DNA of 64,000 nucleotides, from NCBI RefSeq assembly GCF_013449685.1, contig NZ_JACDSF010000039.1, positions 43,871 to 107,870 on the forward strand, given 5' to 3'. A program made the translations under genes and the position numbers. Below, piece after piece: positions 40,147 through 50,750 of the stretch (position 1 is the stretch's first letter; each line of letters opens with the position of its first letter). Source of the DNA: Pectobacterium brasiliense (GTDB lineage Bacteria > Pseudomonadota > Gammaproteobacteria > Enterobacterales > Enterobacteriaceae). The notes beneath the pieces are model-generated. The model was given only the letters and a program-made list of their open reading frames with translations, searched no databases and was not told where the DNA came from.

Positions 40147-42456
40147 GTGTCATGGCAAAGGACGATGTCAGTAAAAGGGATGATGTCAGTAAATAGTCTG
40201 GCTTGGGCGAGCGTGCTGGGTATTTTGCCGTTGCTTTTCTTACCGCAGATTCCCACGCAAATGCTGCTGTGGTGGGGCATTGGGCTATCCACCTGTGTGA
40301 TGTTGGTAGGATATCGTCACGCGGGGATACGCTGTGTGGCGCTTGTTGCCATGAGTTTTTGCTGGGCCTTGTTGAATGCTCAAACTTTACTGTTACAAAT
40401 CGAGCGCGTTACGCAGGGTAAGGTTAACGCTGTCGTGACGATCAGCAGCATACGATTCAATGAGCAGGATGAGGATGGGATCACGGTTCGGCTGGAAGAG
40501 ATCAATCAGCGCCGGATCTTCCCTCCGTTATATGCTCAACTGACCTTATCACCGGCTATGGAAAACTGGTGTGGTGGTCAACGTTGGGCAATTACCACCA
40601 GTTTACGACCTATTCACAGTCGACTAAATGAAGGCGGTTTTGATAGCCAACGCTGGGCGATAGCCAAACGGCAACCGTTGTCAGGTCGTGTGATAACGGC
40701 AAAGGCGGTTGATAGCCATTGTGACTTTCGCCAGCGCACGATTGTACAGGCGGAGCAGCAGGTGCAGGGATTAGCGTGGCGTTCTATTTTACTGGCGCTG
40801 ACGTTTGGTGAGATGAAAACGGTTAGCCCAGAGCTCAAGGCGCTACTTCAGAATACCGGGACGATGCACCTGATGGCGATCTCTGGCCTCCATATCGTGC
40901 TTGCAGGTCTGGTTGGTTGGGGAATGGCGCGGGCGTTACAGTATGGCTTTCCCGTGCAGTGGATGGGCTATCGTTTCCCATTACTGACGAGCGCTGTGGT
41001 TGCCTGGGGGTATGTCTGGCTGGCAGGGGGAAATCCGCCTGCGGTACGATCTGCTCTGGCGCTTAGCGTATGGGTTTGCCTAAAAGTGTGGAACATCAAC
41101 GGTTCAGCTTGGCAGGTCTGGCTATGGTGTGTCGCGTTGATTCTGGTCAGCGATCCATTGAGCGTACTGTCAGACAGTTTTTGGCTATCTTGCCTCGCTG
41201 TCGCATCGCTCATTTTCTGGTTTCAGTGGGCACCGCTTCCTCATCGGCTACAGACCCGACGGCGTTGGTTCTGGCTGCGCTGGATCCACCTGCAAATGGG
41301 AATCACGCTGCTATTGATGCCCTTGCAACTTCATATTTTCCACGGTTTCAGTATCACTTCGCTGCCCGCAAACCTTTGGGCTGTGCCTTTGGTGTCCTTC
41401 CTTACCACGCCGCTCATTTTGCTGGCATTGAGCACGCTGGCATTCGCGCCGCTGAGTGAAATGCTCTGGTGGCTGGCGGATATTTCGCTGCGTGTGGTAT
41501 TCGCTCCGCTGACGTATCTACAGACGGGGTGGGTATATCTTGATGCATCGCTGCTGCTTGTGAGCGTCGCGGGCTGGGGCGCGGTTGTGATATGGCGCTT
41601 TAGCTGGTGGCGCGTCTATCCGATGAGTGTCAGTGCTCTGATTGTGGTTTTACTGGTTTTTCGCATAAAGACTGATGAGCCGGACTGGCGCGTGGACATG
41701 TTGGATGTCGGGCATGGTCTGGCGATTGTGATCGAGCAGCGTGGGAAAGCGGTGCTATACGACACGGGAAACCGTTGGGAAGGAGGCGATATGGCGACGC
41801 GAGAAATTCTACCCTACCTGCGATGGCGGGGCGTTGACGTGGAAAACATTATCCTGAGCCATAGCCATATGGATCACATTGGGGGGCTGAAAACGCTACA
41901 GGTGGCTTACCCTAGAGCAACGATATATAGCGCGACCAACGCGATGCATCATCGTCCTTGTTTACGCGGCGAACGTTGGCGTTGGCAGGATCTCACGTTT
42001 ACGGTGCTGTGGCCGTTAGCGCTCGTAGAACGCGCGGAAAATAACGACTCCTGCGTTATTCGCGTTGATGATGGAAAATACAGCATCTTACTGACAGGCG
42101 ATCTGGAGTCAGATGCGGAAAAGGCATTGATTAGGTTAGATCGCCATGCCCTGCGTGCGAATTTGTTACAAATCCCTCACCATGGCAGTAAGACATCATC
42201 ATCGCCTGCCTTTATTCGTGCAGTTAATGCCGAGTTTGCTATGGCTTCTGCGGCACGTTATAACCCGTGGCGCCTGCCTTCAGTAAAGGTTGTTGAACGA
42301 TATCGGCACTATGGCTACTCATGGCTGGATACTGCGTCATCCGGGCAGTTAAGTGCACATTTTTTCAGCGATTCATGGCACATTCTGCGGTTCAGGGATC
42401 ACATATCGCCTCGTTGGTATCATCAGTGGTTTGGCGTAGGGCGGTATAATGAGTAA
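40147..42456 (+). CDS. ycaI: ComEC/Rec2-family membrane protein YcaI
   Basis: A 769-residue polytopic membrane protein: an N-terminal membrane and soluble region, a central competence domain ([32 protein letters not shown] split over residues ~230-265), and a C-terminal metallo-beta-lactamase-like domain with [14 protein letters not shown] and [11 protein letters not shown], and [14 protein letters not shown]. ComEC forms the DNA channel in competent bacteria; in enterobacteria its role is less clear. The start is uncertain: GTG 40147 has GAGGG 6 bases before it; ATGs at 40165, 40180 and 40183 follow. A 12-base in-frame repeat (gatgtcagtaaa) spans 40164-40193. It precedes msbA, as in E. coli. 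Confidence 0.88.
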   Translation: MSWQRTMSVKGMMSVNSLAWASVLGILPLLFLPQIPTQMLLWWGIGLSTCVMLVGYRHAGIRCVALVAMSFCWALLNAQTLLLQIERVTQGKVNAVVTISSIRFNEQDEDGITVRLEEINQRRIFPPLYAQLTLSPAMENWCGGQRWAITTSLRPIHSRLNEGGFDSQRWAIAKRQPLSGRVITAKAVDSHCDFRQRTIVQAEQQVQGLAWRSILLALTFGEMKTVSPELKALLQNTGTMHLMAISGLHIVLAGLVGWGMARALQYGFPVQWMGYRFPLLTSAVVAWGYVWLAGGNPPAVRSALALSVWVCLKVWNINGSAWQVWLWCVALILVSDPLSVLSDSFWLSCLAVASLIFWFQWAPLPHRLQTRRRWFWLRWIHLQMGITLLLMPLQLHIFHGFSITSLPANLWAVPLVSFLTTPLILLALSTLAFAPLSEMLWWLADISLRVVFAPLTYLQTGWVYLDASLLLVSVAGWGAVVIWRFSWWRVYPMSVSALIVVLLVFRIKTDEPDWRVDMLDVGHGLAIVIEQRGKAVLYDTGNRWEGGDMATREILPYLRWRGVDVENIILSHSHMDHIGGLKTLQVAYPRATIYSATNAMHHRPCLRGERWRWQDLTFTVLWPLALVERAENNDSCVIRVDDGKYSILLTGDLESDAEKALIRLDRHALRANLLQIPHHGSKTSSSPAFIRAVNAEFAMASAARYNPWRLPSVKVVERYRHYGYSWLDTASSGQLSAHFFSDSWHILRFRDHISPRWYHQWFGVGRYNE

Positions 42457-42493
42457 AATGGTCGGCTATTTCTTCCCGATTCAGGTTTACTAC

Positions 42494-44242
42494 ATGCTGA
42501 ATGATAAAGATCTCTCCACCTGGCAGACCTTTCGTCGCCTCTGGCCGATGATCTCTCCTTTTAAGGCAGGGCTTGCTGCTGCTGCAATTGCACTCATTAT
42601 TAACGCAGCCGGCGATACCTTGATGCTCTCCCTGCTTAAACCTTTGTTGGATGAAGGGTTTGGCAAAGCGGAACGTTCCGTATTGCTCTGGATGCCGCTG
42701 GTCGTCATTGGGTTGATGCTAGTAAGAGGGGCATCAGGTTTTGTTTCCAGCTATTGCGTTTCTTGGGTCTCCGGCAAAGTGGTGATGAATATGCGCCGCC
42801 GCCTGTTCTCCCATATTATGGGTATGCCGGTGTCGTTTTTCGATCAGCAGTCAACAGGTACGCTGCTTTCTCGCATCACCTACGATTCAGAGCAGGTCGC
42901 GGCATCGTCGTCAGGTGCGTTGATTACGGTTGTCAGAGAAGGGGCCTCAATTATCGGCCTGTTTATTCTGATGTTCTACTACAGTTGGCAACTGTCCATC
43001 ATTCTGATTGTGATTGCGCCGATCGTATCGATTGCCATGCGCATGGTGTCCAAACGCTTCCGCAATATCAGTAAAAATATGCAGGATACGATGGGGCATG
43101 TCACCACCAGCACGGAGCAAATGCTTAAAGGCCACAAAGAAGTGCTGATGTTTGGTGGTCAGGAAGTAGAAACCAAGCGTTTTGATCAGGTCAGCAACCG
43201 GATGCGTCAGCAGGGCATGAAAATGGTGTCCGCGTCGTCGATTTCCGATCCTATTATTCAGTTGATTGCTTCGCTGGCGTTGGCCTTTGTACTGTATGCC
43301 GCCAGTTTCCCCAGCGTGATGGAAACACTAACTGCGGGGACGATCACGGTGGTGTTCTCTTCCATGATCGCACTGATGCGTCCGTTAAAATCACTGACCA
43401 ACGTCAATGCGCAATTCCAACGCGGTATGGCCGCGTGTCAGACGCTGTTTGCGATTCTGGATATGGAGCAGGAACGTGACACGGGCAAACTCGACATCGA
43501 ACGTGCGAAAGGTGAACTCGAATTCCGTCAGGTAAATTTCGCTTACCCTGGAAGAGAAAATCTAGCGCTGAGAAATATCAATCTGCATATCCCCGTGGGT
43601 AAAACGGTGGCGTTGGTTGGTCGCTCGGGTTCCGGTAAATCAACGATTGCCAGTTTGATCACGCGTTTTTACGACATTCAATCCGGTGAAATTCTGCTCG
43701 ATGGTCACGATTTACGTGAGTATCGCCTGTCCTCCTTACGTAATCAGGTGGCGCTGGTTTCTCAAAACGTCCATCTGTTCAACGACACGATAGCAAACAA
43801 TATCGCCTATGCCCGCAATGAGCACTATAGCCGCGAGGAAATTGAGCGTGCGGCGACAATGGCGTATGCGATGGATTTCATCAACAAGATGGAACACGGT
43901 CTGGATACGGTCATTGGTGAAAATGGCGTGATGCTTTCCGGCGGGCAGCGCCAGCGTATCGCAATTGCCCGTGCGCTGTTGCGGGATAGCCCGATCCTGA
44001 TATTGGATGAAGCGACGTCGGCGCTGGACACGGAATCGGAACGTGCCATTCAGGCTGCCTTAGACGAACTGCAAAAAGATCGTACTGCGTTGGTGATTGC
44101 ACATCGCCTTTCCACGATTGAAAAGGCGGATGAGATTCTGGTGGTTGAGGACGGCAGAATCATTGAGCGTGGTAATCATGCTGCGCTACTGGCGGAGAAC
44201 GGTGCCTACGCTCAGTTACATAGAATGCAGTTTGGCGAATGA
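42494..44242 (+). CDS. msbA: Lipid A ABC transporter (flippase), ATP-binding and permease protein
   Basis: Flips lipid A core across the inner membrane; essential. The protein has 582 residues, the E. coli length. An N-terminal six-helix exporter domain is followed by an ATPase with Walker [11 protein letters not shown]-loop [12 protein letters not shown], signature [10 protein letters not shown], Walker [13 protein letters not shown] and switch IAHRLSTIE. The frame runs upstream to 42449, but ATG 42494 aligns with the family start ([18 protein letters not shown]) and has AGG 8 bases before it. It overlaps lpxK by 4 bases (ATGA). Confidence 0.97.
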   Translation: MLNDKDLSTWQTFRRLWPMISPFKAGLAAAAIALIINAAGDTLMLSLLKPLLDEGFGKAERSVLLWMPLVVIGLMLVRGASGFVSSYCVSWVSGKVVMNMRRRLFSHIMGMPVSFFDQQSTGTLLSRITYDSEQVAASSSGALITVVREGASIIGLFILMFYYSWQLSIILIVIAPIVSIAMRMVSKRFRNISKNMQDTMGHVTTSTEQMLKGHKEVLMFGGQEVETKRFDQVSNRMRQQGMKMVSASSISDPIIQLIASLALAFVLYAASFPSVMETLTAGTITVVFSSMIALMRPLKSLTNVNAQFQRGMAACQTLFAILDMEQERDTGKLDIERAKGELEFRQVNFAYPGRENLALRNINLHIPVGKTVALVGRSGSGKSTIASLITRFYDIQSGEILLDGHDLREYRLSSLRNQVALVSQNVHLFNDTIANNIAYARNEHYSREEIERAATMAYAMDFINKMEHGLDTVIGENGVMLSGGQRQRIAIARALLRDSPILILDEATSALDTESERAIQAALDELQKDRTALVIAHRLSTIEKADEILVVEDGRIIERGNHAALLAENGAYAQLHRMQFGE

Positions 44243-45240
44243 TTGAACGTATCTGGTCTGGGCAATCACGGCTCTATTGGCTGCTGCTGCCGCTTTCGTG
44301 GCTATACGGACTCATCACGTTTCTGATTCGCCAGAGCTATCGATGGGGATGGCGGAAAAGCTGGCGTTCTCCCGTGCCCGTCGTGGTTGTGGGGAATTTG
44401 ACGGCAGGTGGCAATGGGAAAACACCGGTCGTCATTTGGCTCGTCGAACAACTGCAACGCAGAGGTTATCGTGTCGGCGTAGTATCACGTGGTTATGGTG
44501 GGAAAGCTGAACGTTATCCGCTGTTGCTGGATGAGTCGGTCACGACGGCGCAGGCTGGCGATGAACCGGTGCTGATTTTCCAGCGTACCGGTGCGCCCGT
44601 GGCGGTCGCTCCCCGTCGGCGGGATGCCGTGAGCGCATTATTGGCACAGTACACGCTAGATATGGTGATCACCGACGATGGATTGCAGCACTATGCGTTA
44701 GAAAGAGATATCGAACTGGTTGTGATTGACGGGATGCGGCGTTTTGGCAACGGATGGTGGCTGCCTGCGGGCCCAATGCGGGAAAGAGAAAGCCGTCTGG
44801 CATCGGTGGATGCCGTTATTGTTAACGGCGGGACGCCGAGAACAAACGAGATAGGCATGACACTCACGGTGGGTATGGCGGTTAACTTGCTTTCTGGTGA
44901 GTCACGACCGCTGAACCAGTTGCATGATGTCGTTGCGATGGCAGGCATCGGGCATCCTCCGCGTTTTTTTGCTACGCTGCGCGATGCTGGTGTTAGCATT
45001 GCACGTGAAGTTGCCTTTGCTGACCATCAAGCGTACCAGCCAGAACAGCTCGACTCGCTGACTCAGGGTGCGACACAGCCGCTGCTAATGACGGAAAAAG
45101 ATGCCGTAAAATGTAAGGCATTTGCTCAGAGTAACTGGTGGTATCTGCCCGTCGATGCCGTGCTGGCTGAGCCCTACGGCACGCAATTGCTCGACAAACT
45201 GGAACATGTGCTTAATCGGAATACGGGTAACAGAGCATAA
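44239..45240 (+). CDS. lpxK: Tetraacyldisaccharide 4'-kinase
   Basis: Phosphorylates the 4' position of the lipid A disaccharide precursor at the inner membrane. The protein has 333 residues. One N-terminal membrane helix ([19 protein letters not shown]) is followed by the P-loop [18 protein letters not shown] and [19 protein letters not shown]. Coupled to msbA by an ATGA overlap, which links synthesis and export of lipid A. Confidence 0.96.
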   Translation: MIERIWSGQSRLYWLLLPLSWLYGLITFLIRQSYRWGWRKSWRSPVPVVVVGNLTAGGNGKTPVVIWLVEQLQRRGYRVGVVSRGYGGKAERYPLLLDESVTTAQAGDEPVLIFQRTGAPVAVAPRRRDAVSALLAQYTLDMVITDDGLQHYALERDIELVVIDGMRRFGNGWWLPAGPMRERESRLASVDAVIVNGGTPRTNEIGMTLTVGMAVNLLSGESRPLNQLHDVVAMAGIGHPPRFFATLRDAGVSIAREVAFADHQAYQPEQLDSLTQGATQPLLMTEKDAVKCKAFAQSNWWYLPVDAVLAEPYGTQLLDKLEHVLNRNTGNRA

Positions 45241-45354
45241 ATTGGTCTGCTATCACGGTTTCAGATATCCCTTGTGGATATCACCTTATTATTAGATCGC
45301 TGCTGTAGCGAGAAAGAACATGCCGGTCATCGATCGGTCAAAGATGGAGGAAGC

Positions 45355-45537
45355 ATGGATCACCGTTTACTTGAGATTGTTGCCTGTCCGGTTTGTAATG
45401 GTCGGCTGTACTTTAATAAAGAGAAACTGGAACTGATATGCAAGGCCGATGGTTTGGCCTATCCGGTTCGTGATGGTATCCCTGTGCTGCTGGAAAACGA
45501 AGCGCGTAAACTCGGGGCTGATGAGATAACACAATGA
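45355..45537 (+). CDS. ycaR: Trm112/UPF0434 family protein YcaR
   Basis: A 60-residue protein, as in E. coli. [18 protein letters not shown], then [26 protein letters not shown], show the Trm112-like small zinc-ribbon-type fold (CPVC plus LIC). Function in enterobacteria is not established. GGAGGAAGC precedes the ATG; longer upstream starts lack support. It overlaps kdsB by 4 bases (ATGA). Confidence 0.93.
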   Translation: MDHRLLEIVACPVCNGRLYFNKEKLELICKADGLAYPVRDGIPVLLENEARKLGADEITQ

Positions 45538-46286
45538 CCTTTACTGTGATCATTCCTGCGCGTTTTGCGTCAAGCCGCCTGCCGGGTAAACCGCTGGCGG
45601 ATATCAATGGTAAACCTATGGTCGTCCATGTGATGGAACGGGCGCTGGAATCGGGGGCGCAGCGCGTTATTGTGGCCACCGATCATCCGGACGTCGAGGC
45701 GGCCGTGCAGCAAGCGGGCGGTGAAGTCTGCCTGACCCGCGCCGATCATAATTCTGGTACAGAGCGCTTGGCTGAAGTCATTGAACGTTACGGTTTTACC
45801 GATGATGACATCATCGTGAACGTTCAGGGCGATGAACCGCTCATTCCTTCGGTTATCATTCGTCAGGTGGCGGAAAACCTCGCTGCCAGTAAAGCAGGAA
45901 TGGCGACACTGGCGGTGCCGATTGAAACCAGTGAAGAAGCATTCAATCCGAATGCGGTAAAAGTCGTTACCGACGCTGAAGGATACGCGCTGTATTTTTC
46001 CCGTGCGACGATTCCCTGGGACAGAGAGCGTTTTGCTCAGTCTAAGGAAACCATTGGCGATCACTTCCTACGCCATATCGGTATCTATGCATACCGTGCG
46101 GGCTTTGTACGTCGTTATGTCAGTTGGGCACCGAGCCAACTGGAGCAAATCGAATTACTGGAGCAACTGCGCGTGCTGTGGTACGGCGAGAAGATTCACG
46201 TTGCGGTCGCCAAAGCCATTCCTAGCGTCGGCGTGGATACCCCAGAAGATCTGGCCCGTGTGCGGCACGTCATGGCGAGTCAGTAA
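45534..46286 (+). CDS. kdsB: 3-deoxy-manno-octulosonate (KDO) cytidylyltransferase
   Basis: Activates KDO with CTP for lipopolysaccharide core synthesis. The protein has 250 residues. The nucleotide motif [45 protein letters not shown] and the C-terminal [11 protein letters not shown] are all as expected. It is the last gene of the ycaI-msbA-lpxK-ycaR-kdsB run. Confidence 0.96.
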   Translation: MTFTVIIPARFASSRLPGKPLADINGKPMVVHVMERALESGAQRVIVATDHPDVEAAVQQAGGEVCLTRADHNSGTERLAEVIERYGFTDDDIIVNVQGDEPLIPSVIIRQVAENLAASKAGMATLAVPIETSEEAFNPNAVKVVTDAEGYALYFSRATIPWDRERFAQSKETIGDHFLRHIGIYAYRAGFVRRYVSWAPSQLEQIELLEQLRVLWYGEKIHVAVAKAIPSVGVDTPEDLARVRHVMASQ

Positions 46287-46591
46287 CACCTGCCACACCC
46301 GCCTGTTATAAGCACGTCATGGGGGAGTCTATTCTTGTCGGAATAGCCTTTCCCCCATGACGTTTCTCTTAATAGGCTATTTTATCTTTTAAATTATTTA
46401 GCACTTATTTAGATAACTATTCTTAAAAACTCTCAAATTACGCTGTGCCTCTTTATTTATATGGATGGCTTATTTCCATACTGAATTGATTTGTCGCGAG
46501 TGGAACTTTTATTTTCATAGTTAAATGTTACTATCAATTCGCCATGTTCTCGCATGGCGATTTTGTTATTTCAACTAAGGATGGTAATGAT
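46287..46591. other. Intergenic region kdsB-pectate lyase
   Basis: 305 bases. After a large palindrome (46314-46363) the sequence is AT-rich. I looked for a KdgR operator and saw only weak partial matches around 46500-46518; no confident promoter. Confidence 0.5.
46314..46363. terminator. Large palindrome downstream of kdsB
   Basis: Outer 13-bp perfect stem (acgtcatggggga/tcccccatgacgt) enclosing a second 6-bp stem (ctattc/gaatag). Followed by TTTCTCTT, so it may be the kdsB terminator, though the T run is broken; its size is also compatible with an intergenic repeat. Confidence 0.6.
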
Positions 46592-47905
46592 ATGAATGCT
46601 AAACATTATATCGCAAAAATTTTTCTCGGCGGTATGTTAATGGGAGCCGCTGCAGGCAGCAGCGCGGCGGTTTATTACATGGCACCCAACGGCAACGACG
46701 CGAATAACGGCAGTAAAAACTCCCCCTGGGAAACAATCGACCGCGCACAGAAAACATTAAACCCTGGCGACCGCCTGTGGATCCGTGGTGGTAAATACGT
46801 GTTTACCAAAGGGCTCAATGTCTGTACGACGCGTACTGATGTAGTGAATGCGATCACGCTGAGTAAGAGTGGTACTGAAGGTAAGCGCATTGAGTATTGG
46901 GCATCTAGCGGGGAAGTACCGATTTTTGATTTCAGCCAGATGCAGGACGATTGCCGGGTCAAAGGGTTCAACGTCGTTGCAGACTGGGTTTCCGTAAAAG
47001 GACTGGAAATAACCGGTGTCCCACAGCGTAATAACCTTAACCATGAATCCTGGGGCGTGTGGATAAGGGGCAGCAATAATATATTCGAGCAGTTGAATAT
47101 TCACCATATCATGGGAACGGGGCTGTTCATCCAGCGTGGTGGGAATAACCTGGTATTGAATAGTGACTCTCACCATAATTACGATCCACTGACCTCTAAT
47201 GGTGCTGGCCAAAGTGGTGATGGCTTTGGTGCGCATATCCCTGCTAACCAACCGGGTAATATTTTCCGCGGTTGCCGGGCGTGGTCAAACTCGGATGATG
47301 GCTTCGATTTAATTAATGCTTATTCTCCGGTGCTGATTGAAAATTCCTGGGCCTGGTCGCACGGTTATTTACCGGGGACGACACAGTCACTGGCTGCGGG
47401 TAACGGTAACGGTTTTAAAATCGGTGGCTACGGTGGTGTTTATGTGGCGAATGCGGTGAAGCATACCGTGCGTAACTCGGTGGCGTTTTTAAATAAAGCA
47501 GCGGGTTTTTATGCCAATCACCATCCGGTAGCGAACGATTTCTTTAACAACACGGGCTATAAAAATAACCCGAACTTTACTATCCGCGGCATCGATGCAA
47601 ACGGAAAAGCGATTGGACTGGGTACGCTGCGCAACAACGTTTCTCACGGTGGTAAAGACCTGTCGTTCTCCGATGGCGCGAACATGCGCTATAACTCGTG
47701 GGATCTGAAAATTGCGGTATCAGATTCTGATTTCGAGAGCGTTTCCGTGACCGGATGGGACGCACCGCGTCAGGCTGACGGCAGCTTGCCAGTACTGAAA
47801 AGTCTGCGTCTTGCTTCAGGCAGTGCGCTGATCAACAAGGGTGGGGATGTCAAACTGCCTTACAAAGGATCAGCCCCAGATCTGGGTGCCTTTGAGCGCG
47901 AATAA
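46592..47905 (+). CDS. Secreted pectate lyase, polysaccharide lyase family 9 (PelL-like)
   Basis: A 437-residue secreted right-handed beta-helix enzyme that cleaves polygalacturonate by beta-elimination. Signal peptide: residues 1-26, ending AAGSSAA. Compared with Dickeya Pel9A/PelL as I recall it, the calcium ligands are conserved as D210 (GDGFG) and D235, D236, D239 (SNSDDGFD), and the catalytic base as K276 (GNGNGFKIGG). The C-terminal SAPDLGAFERE is typical. The start at 46592 follows AAGGATGG; the frame extends 16 codons further without support. It interrupts the kdsB-ycbJ pair that is adjacent in E. coli, so it is an accessory virulence gene inserted in a conserved block. Export beyond the periplasm probably uses the Out type II system. 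Confidence 0.9.
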   Translation: MNAKHYIAKIFLGGMLMGAAAGSSAAVYYMAPNGNDANNGSKNSPWETIDRAQKTLNPGDRLWIRGGKYVFTKGLNVCTTRTDVVNAITLSKSGTEGKRIEYWASSGEVPIFDFSQMQDDCRVKGFNVVADWVSVKGLEITGVPQRNNLNHESWGVWIRGSNNIFEQLNIHHIMGTGLFIQRGGNNLVLNSDSHHNYDPLTSNGAGQSGDGFGAHIPANQPGNIFRGCRAWSNSDDGFDLINAYSPVLIENSWAWSHGYLPGTTQSLAAGNGNGFKIGGYGGVYVANAVKHTVRNSVAFLNKAAGFYANHHPVANDFFNNTGYKNNPNFTIRGIDANGKAIGLGTLRNNVSHGGKDLSFSDGANMRYNSWDLKIAVSDSDFESVSVTGWDAPRQADGSLPVLKSLRLASGSALINKGGDVKLPYKGSAPDLGAFERE

Positions 47906-47937
47906 GAGCAGCGTGTTAACACGCTAGCCTGTCACGC

Positions 47938-47968
47938 CGATATTCCCTGCTGACGAGTAGGGAGTATC
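47938..47968. other. Palindrome after the pectate lyase gene
   Basis: gatattccct/agggagtatc, 10-bp arms with one mismatch, 30 bases after the stop codon. No T run follows; possible mRNA 3' hairpin. Confidence 0.4.
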
Positions 47969-48104
47969 GCTGCAACAATCCCAGCAGGGCGTTATCTCTG
48001 CCGCCATTGATCCCCTTTTATTTGATCTGCGTTGAAGTATTTGTCATCCGCTCGTCGCATCATGGTGAATGGAGCTATTTGGCTCAACTGAGGTATAGCC
48101 GTTG

Positions 48105-48998
48105 ATGGAACAGTTGAAATCGGAACTCAGTACGGTGTTGGGGGAAAGCCTCAGCCGACTTGAGCGCATAAGCGAGCAGCCGTATGCGGATCTGTATGCC
48201 TTGTATGATAAAGAAGGCAACGCCATTCCTTTGTTGGCTAAAAGTTATGTTTGTCAGGGCGTGGCGCAGCAGGAAGCCTACAAACTTTCGATGCTGGCGC
48301 GTGAGGGCGACGTGCGTCTGCCAACCGTTTATGGATTGGTCGTGACGCAACAGCAGCCTTATCGGGAACTGCTGCTGATTGAGCGCTTGCGCGGCGTGTC
48401 GGTGGAAGCGCCGCCACGAAACGGCCAGCGTTGGACGCTGCTGATGGATCAAATTGTTGAAAATGTATTGGCCTGGCACCGAATTGATAGTCACGGCTGC
48501 GTCGGTTCCGTGGACAGCACGCAGGACAATGACTGGTTCAGTTGGTATCAACAGCGTCTGGAAGTCCTGTGGTCCACGTTGCTCAATGTTAATGCGTCGC
48601 AGCTTACGCAGCAGGATCGGAGCGTGCTGTATCGCTCGCGCCAGTGCTTAAAAATGCTGTTTGACGATTTTGAGGATGGCTGTGTGTTGGTACACGGTAA
48701 TTTGTCGCTGCGCAGTATGTTGAAGGATGCGCGTAGCGATCAGCTATTGGCAATGATCAATCCGGGAATGATGTTGTGGGCACCGAGAGAGTATGAACTC
48801 TTCCGGCTTTGTGAGTCCGGCATGCCGGAGCAACTGCTTTATCACTACCTGAAACAGGCACCGGTATCTGAATCCTTTGTCTACCGGCGCTGGCTCTATG
48901 TCATTTGGGAAGCCGTATCCCGCTATATTCACACGGGACAGCTAGACCGTCAGCTATTTGATGTCGCTTCCCGAGAGCTCTCTCCCTGGCTTGAGTGA
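48105..48998 (+). CDS. ycbJ: Aminoglycoside-phosphotransferase-like protein YcbJ
   Basis: A 297-residue protein, the same length as E. coli YcbJ. It has the outline of a phosphotransferase/kinase-like fold: ELLLIERLRGVSVEAPP (hinge-like), CVLVHGNLSLRSMLKD in place of the usual HGDLHxxN catalytic loop (Asn replaces the catalytic Asp), and MINPGMMLWAPREYELF in place of the IDFE metal site. The altered catalytic residues suggest an inactive or divergent kinase; function unknown. GAGG lies 11 bases before ATG 48105. Its 3' end overlaps the convergent elyC gene by 49 bases. Confidence 0.88.
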   Translation: MEQLKSELSTVLGESLSRLERISEQPYADLYALYDKEGNAIPLLAKSYVCQGVAQQEAYKLSMLAREGDVRLPTVYGLVVTQQQPYRELLLIERLRGVSVEAPPRNGQRWTLLMDQIVENVLAWHRIDSHGCVGSVDSTQDNDWFSWYQQRLEVLWSTLLNVNASQLTQQDRSVLYRSRQCLKMLFDDFEDGCVLVHGNLSLRSMLKDARSDQLLAMINPGMMLWAPREYELFRLCESGMPEQLLYHYLKQAPVSESFVYRRWLYVIWEAVSRYIHTGQLDRQLFDVASRELSPWLE

Positions 48999-49798
48999 GC
49001 CCGCGGATGTTCCGCGTCGTGCGGTGCTGCCGAGGTTCCCTTCAGTGCCTGCCAGAGTCGACCGAGCGTTTCATACCAGGCTCGTTCGCTGTGCGATAGA
49101 TAGTAAGCGGAAGGGAACACTTTTTCCCACGGGTTGAGCGCGGAGGTTATCGCCATCTGATTGGCTGGCGCGGGAATCGGCGCTAGCCCTTGAGCTTGGA
49201 AAAATCGCATGGCGCGAGGCAAATGATTGGCCGAGGTCACCAGCAAGAAAGGGCGTTCGCCAACAATCTTAGCGGTTTCTGTCGCTTCCTCTTCCGTATC
49301 CCTTGGCGTATCCAGAATGATAATGTCCTGCTGGGGAATGCCCAGACTTTCGGCGACCAGCGCCGCGGTTTTCGCGCTGCTGACAGGGTTACCCTGTGCG
49401 GCTCCACCGGTAAAAATCAACTTTGCGCCAGGATTGGCATGATAAAGGCGAACACCTTCCGTGACGCGTGGGAGGCTGTTGCTGATGAGATTAGAACTGG
49501 GTGCCCATTCCGCGTTATAGGTATATCCCCCGCCTAACACGACAATATAGTCGGCTTTGCTCGCCTGCGGCGTTTGTCGCCAAGTTGGGTAGTGTGATTC
49601 CAATGGTAATAGCAACCGATCGGCAACAGGCTGCAAGCTGAGCAGAATAAGCATCAGCCAACTGGCTACTATTATCGCTTTTCCCGTGCGCTGCCGCTGG
49701 GTAAACCAAAGCAGCAACAGGCCAACACCCATCAGAAGCAATAGCAATGGTAGGGGCTGAAGAAGGCCACCGACGAACTTTTTGAGTGTGAAAAGCAT
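48950..49798 (-). CDS. elyC: Envelope biogenesis factor ElyC (DUF218)
   Basis: A 282-residue inner-membrane protein: two N-terminal membrane segments (LLQPLPLLLLLMGVGLLLLWF and AIIVASWLMLILLSL), then a periplasmic DUF218 domain with DYIVVLGGGYTYNAEWAPSSNL, RVTEGVRLY, KLIFTGGAA, DTEEEA and LLVTSANHLPRAMRFFQ. In E. coli ElyC supports peptidoglycan synthesis at low temperature, probably through undecaprenyl phosphate supply. It is about 23 residues longer at the C-terminus than E. coli ElyC (259); that hydrophilic tail is what overlaps ycbJ. Confidence 0.92.
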   Translation of the reverse strand: MLFTLKKFVGGLLQPLPLLLLLMGVGLLLLWFTQRQRTGKAIIVASWLMLILLSLQPVADRLLLPLESHYPTWRQTPQASKADYIVVLGGGYTYNAEWAPSSNLISNSLPRVTEGVRLYHANPGAKLIFTGGAAQGNPVSSAKTAALVAESLGIPQQDIIILDTPRDTEEEATETAKIVGERPFLLVTSANHLPRAMRFFQAQGLAPIPAPANQMAITSALNPWEKVFPSAYYLSHSERAWYETLGRLWQALKGTSAAPHDAEHPRAHSSQGESSREATSNS

Positions 49799-49964
49799 AA
49801 AATTGCATTCCTTTTGAGTGAAAAAACCGCATTTGGGAAGATATCATGCGGTAAGGCCATTTATTCTAAGCCAGCCTGTGCCAAAATGGCAGGCTGTAAA
49901 AAATCGCATCGCGCAGACATGTCCTGCACGAGATCCCCGTTTATATGATGCGGAACAATGACTG

Positions 49965-50750
49965 ATGCAGGATCGCAATTTTAACGATATCGCCGAAAAA
50001 TTTGCTCAGAATATCTATGGCACGACGAAGGGGAGACTTCGGCTGGCGGTATTGTGGCAGGATCTTAGCGATCTTTTGACCCAGCTCCCAGCGCGGCCTT
50101 TGCGTATCCTTGATGCGGGGGGCGGTGAAGGGCAGATAGCCTGTCGTCTGGCAGCTTTAGGACATCAGGTATTGTTGTGCGATGTCTCCGGTGAGATGAT
50201 TCAGCGCGCCAAACATGCGGCAGCGGCGCAGGGCGTTACCCATAATATGCGTTTTGTGCAGTGTGCCGCACAGGATATCGCGCAACATATGGATAGCCCC
50301 GCCGATCTGATATTGTTCCATGCGGTGCTGGAGTGGGTCGCGCAACCGCAGCAGGTACTGAAAACACTGTACGATTGTCTGTCACTGGGGGGCGCATTGT
50401 CCCTGATGTTCTATAACCATCATGGGCTGTTGATGCGTAACATGGTGGTGGGTAACTTTGATTATGTTCAGGCTGGGATGCCTAAGGGTAAACGGCGCTC
50501 GCTCTCGCCGGATCACCCGCTGAACCCGCAAGACGTGTACGGCTGGCTTGATGAGATGGGGCTGGCCATTAGCGGGAAAACTGGCGTGCGCGTGTTTCAT
50601 GACTACTTGAAAAATAAACAGCAGCAAGTTGAGAAATTTGACGACATTCTGGAAATTGAACAGCGGTATTGTCGGCAAGAGCCTTTTGTGAGTTTGGGCC
50701 GTTATATCCATGTCATGGCGCATAAACCCCATTTAAAGGATGCATTATGA
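49965..50750 (+). CDS. cmoM: tRNA 5-carboxymethoxyuridine methyltransferase
   Basis: Methylates 5-carboxymethoxyuridine at position 34 of some tRNAs to the methyl ester. The protein has 261 residues (formerly SmtA). The SAM-binding motif I is [22 protein letters not shown]; motif II-like [11 protein letters not shown] and [13 protein letters not shown] follow. It overlaps the mukF start by 4 bases, as the first gene of the cmoM-mukF-mukE-mukB operon known from E. coli. Confidence 0.95.
   Translation: MQDRNFNDIAEKFAQNIYGTTKGRLRLAVLWQDLSDLLTQLPARPLRILDAGGGEGQIACRLAALGHQVLLCDVSGEMIQRAKHAAAAQGVTHNMRFVQCAAQDIAQHMDSPADLILFHAVLEWVAQPQQVLKTLYDCLSLGGALSLMFYNHHGLLMRNMVVGNFDYVQAGMPKGKRRSLSPDHPLNPQDVYGWLDEMGLAISGKTGVRVFHDYLKNKQQQVEKFDDILEIEQRYCRQEPFVSLGRYIHVMAHKPHLKDAL

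Noticed and set aside
46490..46520. Possible KdgR operator before the pectate lyase gene
   Set aside because: Best alignment by eye had about 12 of 19 matches and no symmetric halves; too weak to call.
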